From positions 4,867,001 through 4,931,000 of the forward strand of contig CATNEN010000033.1 in NCBI GenBank assembly GCA_950097015.1: a stretch of DNA of 64,000 nt, read 5' to 3'. Of this stretch, positions 50,316-61,300 are shown piece by piece. The stretch's first letter is position 1, and each line of letters begins with the position of its first letter. The position numbers were made by a program, and so were the translations under genes. Source of the DNA: Macrostomum hystrix (taxonomy: Eukaryota; Platyhelminthes; Macrostomidae). The notes under the pieces are model-generated. The model was not told the origin of the DNA. It worked only from the letters and a program-made list of their open reading frames with translations, and did no database searches.

Positions 50316-51220
50316 TCAGTAGCGCACGTAGACTCGAGTGTATTGCACATCCATGCTGAGGATCTTCACTTTCTGAAATCGGAGAACAGTTTTACAATAT
50401 CGGTATGTGTGCTAAATAATGTGGCATCAGAGCCCAGACGGTTTGTGGTATTTTTTTCCTTTTATCTTTTCCTTCTTTTCTTTCTAATACATCTGGAAGA
50501 ATTAGTCAATAGTCCTCTTCTCTGATTGGCCAGGAAGACCTCGTTGCTGATTGGTCAGGAATATTTATTCTCTGATTAGTCAGGTTGATCTCTTCTCTGA
50601 TTGGTCAGGAAGATCAATTTTCCCCTTTGGATTGTATCCCGAATTCCCCAGCGCACCTCGTGCATCTCCCCGTCGTCAGTGATCCATCGCTCCACCAGCA
50701 GGTCGTGCGGCTTGCCCTTCTGAAGCTCCGAGTATCGACCGGTCGCTGCGTCGTAGTTTGGCAGAAGCTGTGAGGAACGAATTTCGTTAATTATTTGTTG
50801 TATTATCGACAGCCGCTTGACCTCTCCAGTTTCAATAATTCTATTATGCTTCATCAAAATTATGCTTCATCAATTCTCCAGTTCTCACCTTGACGTTCCT
50901 GTCGTCCGGTGTGACAGTGTCGAATTCCTGGCCCATCTGAAACCGGTTTTGGCCCTTCTTGAACGCGATCTGCCAGTCTATGGTCCAGGTGGTGTCGTCC
51001 ACCTTCTGATAGTCCAGGTATACGGTTGCCATGGCGCCCGCCTTACGCAGCACGAAACCCACATCTGCAAGTTGATTTGAGTTGATTTGCCATATAAAAA
51101 AGCAGATGCAGTAGAGGACCTTTGTCTCTCCAGCTCTGGTGTTTACTCACCCATTGCCTTCATGAAGTTGTCAAAGTTGTCCGCCTTGATGGACTTCCAC
51201 TTGCCAACGAACTTGTCCAT
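50316..51220 (-). CDS. fabp: fatty-acid-binding protein, four exons
   Basis: Exons (minus) 51220-51151, 51064-50889, 50767-50657 and 50372-50316 join in phase to 137 residues. Vertebrate FABPs have ~132 residues and the same four-exon layout of about 24/58/34/16 codons, a close match. FABPs are cytosolic ten-stranded beta barrels that carry fatty acids. Signature features: MDKFVGKWKSIKADNFDNFM at the N-terminus, FQMGQEFDTVTPDDRNVK in the middle, and TRVY near the C-terminus with Arg132 and Tyr134, equivalents of the residues that hold the carboxylate. The first ATG fits the family start. The gene has a TATA box at 51318-51326 and a poly(A) signal at 50172. Introns 1 and 2 are ~90-120 bp; intron 3 carries a four-copy 25-bp repeat with CCAAT boxes. 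Confidence 0.93.
50522..50611. repeat. 25-bp tandem repeat, 4 copies, in FABP intron 3
   Basis: CTGATTGG-type words at 50522, 50547, 50572 and 50597, spaced exactly 25 bp. In the gene's sense three copies read CCAATCAG and the fourth CTAATCAG. Confidence 0.8.
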
Positions 51221-51317
51221 GACCGACTCGCAATGAGAGACCAAAAGTACTAGAAAGGCTGCGAGAGCACAAATCGAAAAAATCGAAATAGCTGCCACTG
51301 CTACAGTGAAGAGAACA

Positions 51318-51326
51318 CTTTATATA
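51318..51326 (-). promoter_or_regulatory. TATA box of the FABP gene
   Basis: TATATAAAG on the minus strand, ~98 bp upstream of the ATG, leaving room for a ~70-base 5' UTR. Confidence 0.6.
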
Positions 51327-51596
51327 GTATCAGGTGGGGACAAAACTTAGATAAAATAAACTGCTAAAATGTATAGTTAGGGAGAGACATTGCTGCAACT
51401 TGTGAAGATAGCACACGAACTGCTGCGTACTATAGTACGAGTAGATTTAGTTGCTATGCACAACAGTACTAGCCAATGTACACTTGTTGTACACCGGGCA
51501 GGGGGTGAGAAGAACGACTAGATAAAATGTTGGTGAGAGAGATTTGCTTACAATGGCTCAGGTGTGGCTTTTCCAATGCATGCATATCATGCACGC

Positions 51597-52872
51597 AAGC
51601 TTTCACTGTCACCAGCTTTCACTGTCACCAGCTTTCACTGTCACCAGCTTTCACTGTCACCAGCTTTCACTGTCACCAGCTTTCACTGTCACCAGCTTTC
51701 ACTGTCACCAGCTTTCACTGTCCCAAGCTTTCACTGTCCCAAGCTTTCACTGTCACCAGCTTTCACTGTCACCAGCTTTCACTGTCCCAAGCTTTCACTG
51801 TCACCAGCTTTAACTGTCCCAAGCTTTCACTGTCACCAGCTTTCACTGTCCCAAGCTTTCACTGTCACCAGCTTTCACTGTCCCAAGCTTTCACTGTCAC
51901 CAGCTTTCACTGTCCCAAGCTTTCACTATCACAAGCTTTCACTATCACAAGTTTTTACTATCACAAGTTTTCACTATCACGAGCTTTCACTATCACAAGC
52001 TTTCACTATCACAAGTTTTCACTATCACAAGCTTTCACTATCACAAGCTCTAACTTTCACTATCACAAGCTTTCACTGTCACAAGTTTTCACTATCACAA
52101 GTTTTCACTATCACAAGCTCTAACTTTCACAAGCTCTAACTTTCACAAGCTCTAACTTTCACAAGCTCTAACTTTCACAAGCTCTAACTGTCACAAGCTT
52201 TCACTGTCCCAAGCTTTCACTGTCACCAGCTTTCACTGTCCCAAGCTTTCACTGTCACCAGCTTTCACTATCACAAGCTCTAACTTTCACTATCACAAGC
52301 TTTCACTGTCACAAGCTTTCACTGTCACAAGCTCTAACTGTCACAAGCTTTCACTGTCCCAAGCTTTCACTGTCACCAGCTTTCACTGTCCCAAGCTTTC
52401 ACTGTCACCAGCTTTCACTGTCCCAAGCTTTCACTGTCACCAGCTTTCACTATCACAAGCTCTAACTTTCACTATCACAAGCTTTCACTGTCACAAGCTT
52501 TCACTGTCACAAGCTCTAACTTTCACTATCACAAGCTTTCACTGTCACAAGCTTTCACTGTCACAAGCTCTAACTGTCACAAGCTTTCACTGTCCCAAGC
52601 TTTCACTGTCACCAGCTTTCACTGTCCCAAGCTTTCACTGTCACCAGCTTTCACTGTCCCAAGCTTTCACTGTCACAAGCTTTCACTGTCACAAGCTCTA
52701 ACTGTCACAAGCTTTCACTGTCACAAGCTTTCACTATCACAAGCTTTCACTGTCACAAGCTTTCACTGTCACAAGCTTTCACTGTCACAAGCTCTAACTG
52801 TCACAAGCTTTCACTGTCACAAGCTTTCACTATCACAAGCTTTCACTGTCACAAGCTTTCACTATCACAAGC
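51597..52872. repeat. 16-bp minisatellite, ~80 copies
   Basis: Unit CTTTCACTGTCACCAG, with variants CCCAAG, ATCACAAG and CTCTAACT arranged in repeated blocks (for example 52190-52330 and 52340-52480), showing higher-order duplication. Confidence 0.95.
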
Positions 52873-53624
52873 TCTCGCTGCAAATCGATTGTCTTCAGAC
52901 AATTGCAATTGACTTTGGTCGCCAGGTCGCTCTTCTCAATCATGTCCATCCACTTCTCTCTACACTCTCTCATCTCATCTCTGCCTTCTTGTCTTCTTCT
53001 ATTCGACTCCCATTTCAGTTGTCTCCCATTTTCTGATCTAAGAGTTTACAAACACCAAGTTTTTGCTCGATCAACCGAAATCATTAGTCCGACCTTCCTC
53101 TCGGTGTCATGAGTAGCCGAGTATTACTTGAGCTTAGCAACTTTATTATCAGTCACAGCAGCAATGCCGCGTAACTGACTGCAACCAATAGTTACCTGAC
53201 AAGTCTGAACAGCGCTGACTTCAAAGGGGTTATGCTAGCCAAGAAACAGCAATCTTTATCTATATACTACTTAGAGTGAACACTGCAAGAAGTAGTATAC
53301 ACGTATCTAGACTGCGATAATTTCCATAAAGAACCTGTCTCACTCGTAAAATAAGGAAAAATCAATTTTTTTTTTTGGACTACTTGTCAGTAGAGAGCAT
53401 GAACTCATCGAGAATTATATATTTCGCGTATATAATCTACCTAATACTGATAGATCACTGGGTGTGTAATTACTAGAAATTTAATCAATCTGGATATCAT
53501 TGTCTTTATTACTGAGTTTCGCAGATAAAAGTGCTTTCATATGCTATATTAATTAATATTTGCAAACAAAAATGCTGCAAAAAGTTGCACTTTGATTCAG
53601 CAATGCTTGTAAGTGCTCAAGGGA
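52873..53624. other. unique spacer, nothing firmly recognised
   Basis: A short minus-strand open stretch at ~52873-52960 (WMDMIEKSDLATKV) has coding-like composition but no partner exon, so it is left unannotated. Confidence 0.4.
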
Positions 53625-53850
53625 GAGTGAGAATGAGGGAGAATGAGATAAAGGAGGGATTGGGCATGAGGGAGAGTGAGATAAAGGAGGGATTGGGAAT
53701 GAGGGAGAGTGAGATAAAGGAGGGATTGGGAATGAGGGAGAGTGAGATAAAGGAGGGATTGGGAATGAGGGAGAGTGAGATAAAGGAGGGATTGGGCATG
53801 AGGGAGAGTGAGAGAAAGGAGGGATTGGGAATGAGGGAGACTGAGATAAA
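53625..53850. repeat. 33-bp minisatellite, ~7 copies
   Basis: Unit core GAGATAAAGGAGGGATTGGG. The period of 33 keeps an 11-residue frame (ESEIKEGLGMR) open, but there is no sign of a gene around it. Confidence 0.9.
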
Positions 53851-54196
53851 ATTCGATAAAATTTAAATGCGAAAAAATGAATCGAAAATGGCAGAAGGCA
53901 GTCAATAGGCCAGCCCGGCTCGCACAGGCAAAACTGATACTTGTCTGGCGAGCAGAGGCAACACAGTAGCTGGAACAAGTATTCTAAGGAGATTTGCGTT
54001 GAAAATTTAACACAAAATCGGCCCCATTTCGATACAAACGTTTCGAAACACCCGTTTGGGTTTTTTTCTTCAGTTCTGGGGTCTCATTTTGCAATTGTAG
54101 CTAGGCTGCCCCTTCCAGCAGACGGCTGCAGGCTTTCTGACCGCGCCTTTTGCTACTTTTTTTTACCGATTTTCTTGTCTTATTTTTTCTCCACTG
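53851..54196. other. unique spacer, nothing recognised
   Basis: No supportable gene or element. Confidence 0.5.
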
Positions 54197-54590
54197 CCTA
54201 TCTCTAAACTGCACTGCCCTACATGGAACTCCGCTGCCCTCACCTAAGCTCCGCTGTTCTCACCTAAGCTCCGCTGGCCTCACCTAAGCTCCGCTGTTCT
54301 CACCTAAGCTCCGCTGGCCTCACCTAAGCTCCGCTGGCCTCACCTGAGCTCCGCTGGCCTCACCTGAGCTCCGCTGGCCTCACCTGAGCTCCACTGGCCT
54401 CACCTAAGCTCCGCTGGCCTCACCTAAGCTCCGCTGCACTCACCTGAGCTCCGCTGCACTCACCTGAGCTCCGCTGTACTCACCTGAGCTCCGCTGTACT
54501 CACCTGAGCTCCACTGCACTCACCTGAGCTCCGCTGCACTCACCTGAGCTCCGCTGTACTCACCTGAGCTCCGCTGCACTCTGCTGCCCT
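54197..54590. repeat. 20-bp minisatellite, ~19 copies
   Basis: Unit CACCTGAGCTCCGCTGGCCT with variants CACCTAAG, CTGCACT and CTGTACT sorted into left and right halves. Confidence 0.95.
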
Positions 54591-54962
54591 TACCTGCCCT
54601 CCTCTCAGACTTTAAGCTATCGCTAGTTGTATCTTCTAATTGGAAAAGTGTGCCTTCGCTCGTGTCACCCTCGTCAATGCGGGAAATTGTTTGCCGTGGT
54701 AGAAACTGATGCTTGGATTAACACTCGCGTCCTGACTTCCGTGAGAATTCGAGACAGGGGCAGTGATTGCACTGCGGTCCCTGCGAGTGTCCAAGCCGCA
54801 TGGCCTCTCTCTCTGCCTCCTTCCTTTGTCTGCGCTGCACTCTCTTCCTCGCCTGAGCACATTGCGAGAGCTCACTCAGCCCAGCTACAAAGCAGCAGCG
54901 AAATCCCCTCAGATTCACTCTCCCTCTTTCATCATCTCCTCTTCCTCTCTTTTCTCTTCTGA
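54591..54962. other. unique spacer, nothing recognised
   Basis: Overlapping frames on both strands without a recognised domain. Confidence 0.4.
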
Positions 54963-55277
54963 CTATTTCCCGCCTGTAATCTTTCGCTTTTGCTCGACAA
55001 AACCCAAGCACACGCCAGTGCTGCGGTCCTTTGCGCCCTTCTGCTGCGGCAGCTTGAGCTCTGCTTTTAGCTCGCCCGGACTCTGAATCCCTATTATCAG
55101 TGCTAGGCTGAGGTGGGTGCTCAATCCCAGCTGCCTTGCGAGCGTGGCGTGTGAAATCGGACCCCTGCGCAGAAGGCAGCTCAGCAGTCGGTTGTTGAGC
55201 ACGGCAGAACAGCGACCATCGCTTAGATGCAGCCTCCTGTGCTTATTAGTACCGACGAAAAGTACTTTTAGTTTACA
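54963..55277 (-). CDS. doubtful single exon, weak resemblance to the RPA70 N-terminal domain
   Basis: A minus-strand open segment follows a good acceptor (GTCTACTTGCAG) at 55278. It encodes KLKVLFVGTN and then RLHLSDGRCSAVL, which resembles the beta-barrel core of the N-terminal domain of replication protein A 70 kDa (RLLMSDG pattern), and a later hydrophobic strand LSLALIIGI. No preceding or following exon was identified, and the open frame simply runs to a stop at 54963. It sits between two 20-bp arrays, as real exons elsewhere in the window do. It could equally be chance. Confidence 0.28.
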   Translation of the reverse strand, partial: CKLKVLFVGTNKHRRLHLSDGRCSAVLNNRLLSCLLRRGPISHATLARQLGLSTHLSLALIIGIQSPGELKAELKLPQQKGAKDRSTGVCLGFVEQKRKITGGK

Positions 55278-55429
55278 CTGCAAGTAGACTGCTGCTGCTG
55301 GCATGCTAAATAACATTTGGCACACTTCGCAATGATCCAAGGATGAACAGATCTGCAAATTACTTTGTGAGAAAGTCATCACCTTAAGTTAACCTCGACA
55401 ATTCAAAAAGCAATTGACCCATTCCAGAA

Positions 55430-56577
55430 TTGTCTCACCGATTCTGGAATGATCTGACCCATTTTAGAATGGCCTGACAAATTTTAAAATGATTTGACCC
55501 ATTTTAGAATAACCTTACCAGTTCTAGAATGGCATTACCAGTTCTAGAATGGCATTACCAGTTCTAGAACGGCATTACCAGTTCTAGAATGGCATTATCA
55601 GTTCTAGAATGGCATTATCAGTTCCAGAATGGCATTACCAGTTCTAGAATGGCATTACCAGTTCTAGAATGGCATTACCAGTTCTAGAATGGCATTACCA
55701 GTTCTAGAATGGCATTACCAGTTTTAGAATGGCCTTACCAGTTCTAGAATGGCCTTACCAGTTCTAGAATGGCATTACCAGTTCTAGAATGGCATTACCA
55801 GTTCCAGAATGGCATTACCAGTTCTAGAATGGCATTATCAGTTCCAGAATGGCATTACCAGTTCCAGAATGGCATTACCAGTTCTAGAATGGCATTACCA
55901 GTTCTAGAATGGCATTACCAGTTCTAGAATGGCATTACCAGTTCTAGAATGGCCTTACCAGTTCTAGAATAACCTTACCAGTTCTAGAATGGCATTACCA
56001 GTTCTAGAATGGCATTACCAGTTCTAGAATGGCCTTACCAGTTCTAGAATGGCATTACCAGTTCTAGAATGGCATTACCAGTTCTAGAATGGCATTACCA
56101 GTTCTAGAATGGCATTACCAGTTCTAGAATAGCATTATCAGTTCTAGAATGGCATTACCAGTTCTAGAATGGCATTACCAGTTCTAGAATGGCATTACCA
56201 GTTCTATAATGGCATTACCAGTTCTAGAATGGCATTACCTGTTCTAGAATGGCATTACCTGTTCTAGAATGGCATTACCAGTTCTAGAATAGCATTATCA
56301 GTTCTAGAATGGCATTACCAGTTCTAGAATGGCATTACCAGTTCTAGAATGGCATTACCAGTTCTAGAATGGCATTACCAGTTCTAGAATGGCATTACCA
56401 GTTCTAGAATGGCATTACCAGTTCTATAATGGCATTACCAGTTCTAGAATGGCATTACCAGTTCTAGAATGGCATTACCAGTTCTAGAATGGCAATACCA
56501 GTTCTAAAATGGCATTATCAGTTCTAGAATGGCATTATCAGTTCTAGAATGGCCTAACCCGTTCTAGAACAGCCTTA
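55430..56577. repeat. 20-bp minisatellite, ~57 copies
   Basis: Unit GTTCTAGAATGGCATTACCA, with exact 20-bp register over more than 1 kb. Variants TTATCA, GGCCTT and GTTCCAG are scattered. Confidence 0.97.
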
Positions 56578-57480
56578 CTAATTATATTAATACCTAAATA
56601 CCTAAACTATTAACCTGACAATAAACTAACTCACTCCAAAATCTCACTAAATCAATACTAATGTATGCCAAGTGTAGAATAATTTGCTAGATGCTAGTAC
56701 ACATGCCGGCCAGTCATGTTTCCATTGTGACAGTCATGCCCTTTAGCTCGAACAGCTGTGGGAACAGACAATATTGGAGATTTGAGTTATTATTAACGTT
56801 TGCGCAGAATAAACATGAAACTGCGCAGTCACTACATCTTTTATGATTTGCACAGCGCACACCTGTACAGTGTGCTCCGAACACAATGGTACAGCCCACA
56901 CCGGCCATAGGGCACTGACTCACTGCATAGGCTAAGGCTTGCTTTTCAAAAAATCAAAATCGAAAGTTTATATAGAGAAGAAAATTTATTCTGGTGTCTT
57001 CTGCGCAGCCAGGAAAGCCAGCCGAACCTTACCCCAGACACAGCAAGCTGGTCCATTGCGGCTGTGTGACTCACTCACTGGGGACTCATTGTTTACATGT
57101 ACCGTCAGCATTGGGAATTCAGTCTGGGCCAGTGCTGTAAGCCACGCATGTGACTGGCCAATTTTCCCTTGTAGACGCACAGCATATTTTCAGCATCGTA
57201 TTAACGGCAGCCATCAAACTATAGCTGATCAGCTGCTTATGATTGCCTTTCTATCGAACCCGGATCGATAAAAATATGTCAATCATTCACCCTGCCGATG
57301 GGGTCTGACGGGCCATTTGGGGGCTTGTCAAAACCAGCTTTTTGGTAGCTAGGGGAAGGGATCGAGCTACCAGTTTATACACCTGCAAAAATGAAAGACA
57401 CCCAGCTTTGATTTTAGTCAGAAATTATGCTATTTGGCTGACAGGTTTGTGAGTCACTGGGGTTGTGGGCAAGCAACACT
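56578..57480. other. unique region, nothing firmly recognised
   Basis: A minus-strand acceptor-like CCCACAG followed by LFELKGMTVTMET and a stop (56755-56714) might be a terminal exon, but no partner is seen. Confidence 0.4.
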
Positions 57481-57960
57481 TCTACCTGTTAAACAGTGAC
57501 AGTTTTACCTGTTAAACAGTGACAGTTTTACCTGTTAAACAGTGACAGTTTTACCTGTTAAACAGTGACAGTTTTACCTGTTAAACAGTGACAGTTTTAC
57601 CTGTTAAACAGTGACAGTTTTACCTGTTAAACAGTGACAGTTTTACCTGTTAAACAGTGACAGTTTTACCTGTTAAACAGTGACAGTTTTACCTGTTAAA
57701 CAGTGACAGTTTTACCTGTTAAACAGTGACAGTTTTACCTGTTAAACAGTGACAGTTTTACCTGTTAAACAGTGACAGTTTTACCTGTTAAACAGTGACA
57801 GTTTTACCTGTTAAACAGTGACAGTTTTACCTGTTAAACAGTGACAGTTTTACCGATTAAACACAGACAGTTTTACCTGTTAAACAATTACATATTTACG
57901 AGTTAAAACAGTAACATTTTTACCTGTTAAACAGTGACAGTTTTACCTGTTAAAAATTGT
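57481..57960. repeat. 23-bp minisatellite, ~20 copies
   Basis: Unit core CCTGTTAAACAGTGACAGTT. It is nearly perfect until ~57850, then degrades over a few copies up to ~58030. Confidence 0.95.
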
Positions 57961-58090
57961 ATGTTGTACCTTATCAACGGGAGAGTTTTACCTGTTAAAA
58001 AAATTAATGTTTTACCTGTTAATCACCTGTTTACCTGTAATTCACTTGATAACGAATGTGGTAACAAGTTAGTGGTAACCATTGAGTCGG

Positions 58091-58331
58091 AGAGCCATTA
58101 TATTTGCAGAGCCATTATATTTGCAGAGCCATTATATTTGCAGAGCCATTATATTTGCAGAGCCATTATATTTGCAGAGCCATTATATTTGCAGAGCCAT
58201 TATATTTGCAGAGCCATTATATTTGCAGAGCCATTATATTTGCAGAGCCATTATATTTGCAGAGCCATTATATTTGCAGAGCCATTATATTTGCAGAGCC
58301 ATTATATTTGCAGAGCCATTATATTTGCACA
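58091..58331. repeat. 17-bp minisatellite, 14 copies
   Basis: Unit GAGCCATTATATTTGCA, essentially perfect. It is open in all plus frames and fuses by read-through to the retrotransposon frame that follows. Confidence 0.97.
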
Positions 58332-58360
58332 TCTGTGCAAATAGTGTCGACACCTCCTGG
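58326..58360. repeat. palindromes at the array / retrotransposon junction
   Basis: TTTGCACATCTGTGCAAA (8-bp arms, 2-bp spacer) is followed within a few bases by the perfect palindrome GTGTCGACAC. Confidence 0.6.
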
Positions 58361-61300
58361 CATCGTGGTCAGCCTATCAGGCCGCGGATGACCTCGGTTG
58401 GCTCGGACGGCCGCGCCTCGGCTGCGGCAGCCAAGATCGGCACATCAGGGACGAGCAGAGGACAGCGCAGCGCACGACGTCGCACTGAGCGGCGACGTGA
58501 GCGCAACCGGCGTGGGCGACTTCGCGGTGCTTCAAGACGCCAGTTGCCCCCGGTCTCTGCCGCTTCTGAATCGGATCCGCCGGGTGGCGCCGGGGACCGT
58601 GAGGCCCAACGTCATCGGGCCCTAGCCGTACCAGGTGGTCGCCTCAGGCTCGGCACGCTGAACTGCCGGACCCTGAAGGCCCCCTGGCGTCGCACTCTGC
58701 TCGTCCAGCTGGCCCACGACCTACAGCTGGACCTCATAATGTTGCAGGAGGTCTCTATTGTGGCGGAGCCAGGCCTTCAAAATGAGGACCTTGGAGCCGG
58801 ATGGAGCCTCTTGTACACGTCGGCAGACGGCCGCGGGCGTGGCGGCGTCGGCGTGCTGATCGGACCGCGCCTTCGGCAGAGCGTGCACTGCGCCCCACTC
58901 TCCCCGCGTCTGCTGCGGGTTGACCTGCGCCTGCGCGCTCGCTGCATTCGGCTCTTCTGCGCGTACGCCCCTACGGCTGCCCACCCGGATGAAGCTCTCG
59001 CCTTTTTCGAGTTTCTGGCCGGACAGCTGGAAGAGATGCCAAACCGCGACACGCTGGTGGTGCTCGGAGACCTAAACGCAGTTCCACGTAGGTCCGAACG
59101 ATCGCCTTTCGTTACGGGACGCGAGAACGCCAACACGGATGCGCTGGAGGACCTACTAGAACGGCTGGACCTGATGTCAATTAACACCCGTTTCCGCAAG
59201 CCACCGGCCCGCCTGGTCACCTTCGCGGGCTGCAAGAGGAGACGACGGAACGCGCGAGGACGGAATGCCACGAGGCGGCTGGCGCAACTCGATCATGTGC
59301 TGGTCCGCGCTCGCGAGCACCGCCGCGTCATCAACTGCGACACCATGGCTCCGCTGGCTCTCCGGTCTGACCACCGACTCCTGCTCTGCGACCTGCGGCT
59401 CAGCGACCCGCTCTACCGACCCCCGAAGCAGCGGCCACGGCGCTACTATCGTGCCTTGTTGGACCCCCGCGTAAAGTACCAATTCGCGGGCGCCTTCGCT
59501 GGCGCGCTTGGAAACCAGCGCGAAGCGGAGTACGCCGACATCAGCACTGCCGTGAGAACTGCAGCTGAGAAGACGGTCCCGCTGATGCGACCGGCGGAGC
59601 GGACGCAGCCAGTCTGGCAGAGCGATCCAACGATCAGGCAGGCGCGGCTAAAGATCGAGCGACTCCGAAGATCCCGACGGCCCACTGGTGACGCCGAGGA
59701 GGCGCTCGCGCGTCTTCTGGACACGCGGCAGCAGGCCGCAGTCGACGACGCCATCCAGTCCATCACAGCAGCTGGCCCCGACGTTAGGAGCCGCGCAGTG
59801 TGGACGGCCGTTCGGACCCTTACGGGGCGCAAGAGGCGTGTGGCGCTAAATCTGGCCGGCGACACTCCGGAGGAGCGCAGGAATGAATTGCGCGACTTCT
59901 TCGCCGGCATTGTGAATGCGCCCTCGCCCCCGCTGCCAGCCAATTTCGCACTGCCGACGGACACGGCCCTGCCAGCTGAGGAGGATTTTCGCACCAGCCC
60001 AGTCACTGTGGAGGATGTTGTACGGTTCGCTCGGAGAACATCTGGCGGCAAGGCGCTCGGCCCCGACGAGGTTCCGGTCGAGGCGCTGCGGCTCCGCTGT
60101 GTGGCTTCCCAAGTCACAAGCGCCATGAACCGCGTGCTCGCCGGCGCCCCTGCGCCCACCGAGTGGACCGTAGCACACATCGTGCCGATCCCGAAGAAAG
60201 CCGGGACAACGCGGAAAGAAGATCACCGCGGGATCTCGCTTATGTCCTGCACCGCAAAGCTTTTCAACCGACTGCTTCTCGATCGCCTGCAGTCGGTGCT
60301 GGACCCGTACCTCCGTTACGAGCAGAACGGGTTCCGGCCACAGCGCGGTACAGTAACCCAGATCCTCGCACTCCGCCGTGTCATCGAGGAGGCGCGCATC
60401 CGCCAGTCAACGCTGATCGTCGTGTTTGTCGACTTCCGCAAGGCGTTTGACTCGGTGTCGAGGGCCGCGCTTCCACTAGTCCTTCGTGCCTACCGGGTCC
60501 CAGAGCAGCTAGTCGCCGCTGTCATGTCGCTGTATCGCGACACGCGCGCTGCTGTTGTTTCGGCGGACGGCCTGTCCGACCTGTTTGCCACCTCGTCAGG
60601 AGTGCTGCAGGGCGACACGCTGGCCCCGTTCCTCTTCGTGCTTCTCCTGGACTGGGTGCTTCGGACTGCGCTCCCCTCGGCTGAAGACGGCTTCCTGCTA
60701 CGCAGACGCATCGGTCGCCGCCACGATGAGAAGCGCCTCAGTGTGCTTGGCTACGCCGACGACCTCGCCCTCCTGTCCTCGACTGTCGAAGGTGCCCAGC
60801 GCCAGATCGACAGGTTGGCTGAGGTGGCATCAAGCGTCGGCCTAGTGATCAACACGCTTAAGACCGAGGTGCTGACCGTGCCGGCCGACATCCCAGCGGA
60901 CCTGACGTGCCGCGGCGCAGACGGGCAGATCATCTCGCTCGCACGCTGCCAGCGCTTCACTTACCTCGGCGGTCTGGTGCCCAACGTGGAAGACGACATC
61001 CGGCGGCGCAGAGGACTCGCATGGGCGGCCTACCGTTCGATCCGGGCCGTCCTCCAGTCCACAGCGCTGCCTGACCGCCAGAGGGCTCGGCTGTGGCAGG
61101 CGGTGATCGAGACCGTCCTGCTGTACAACGCCGAGTCGTGGACGCTGACGGCTACGCTGGAGCGGCAGCTGGACTCGGCGCACTCGGGGCTGCTCCGTGC
61201 GGCCTTTCAAGCTGACGAGAGCGTCGGGACGGAGGCTCTGTACGAGAGAGCTCAGCTGCAACGCCCGTCCACCATCCTGCGCCAGCGACGACTTCGACTA

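Noticed and set aside
52873-52960. Minus-strand open stretch WMDMIEKSDLATKV
   Set aside because: Coding-like but short; no acceptable donor outside the 16-bp array and no partner exon.
53553-53978. ESEIKEGLGMR 11-residue repeat protein
   Set aside because: The 33-bp array is open on both strands; no supporting exon structure.
56714-56755. Possible terminal exon LFELKGMTVTMET
   Set aside because: An acceptor-like sequence is present, but there is no upstream exon or family match.
58082-58387. Using the full upstream open frame as the LINE protein start
   Set aside because: The extra ~100 codons are translated 17-bp repeats with no ATG of their own; the ATG at 58388 is the first credible start.
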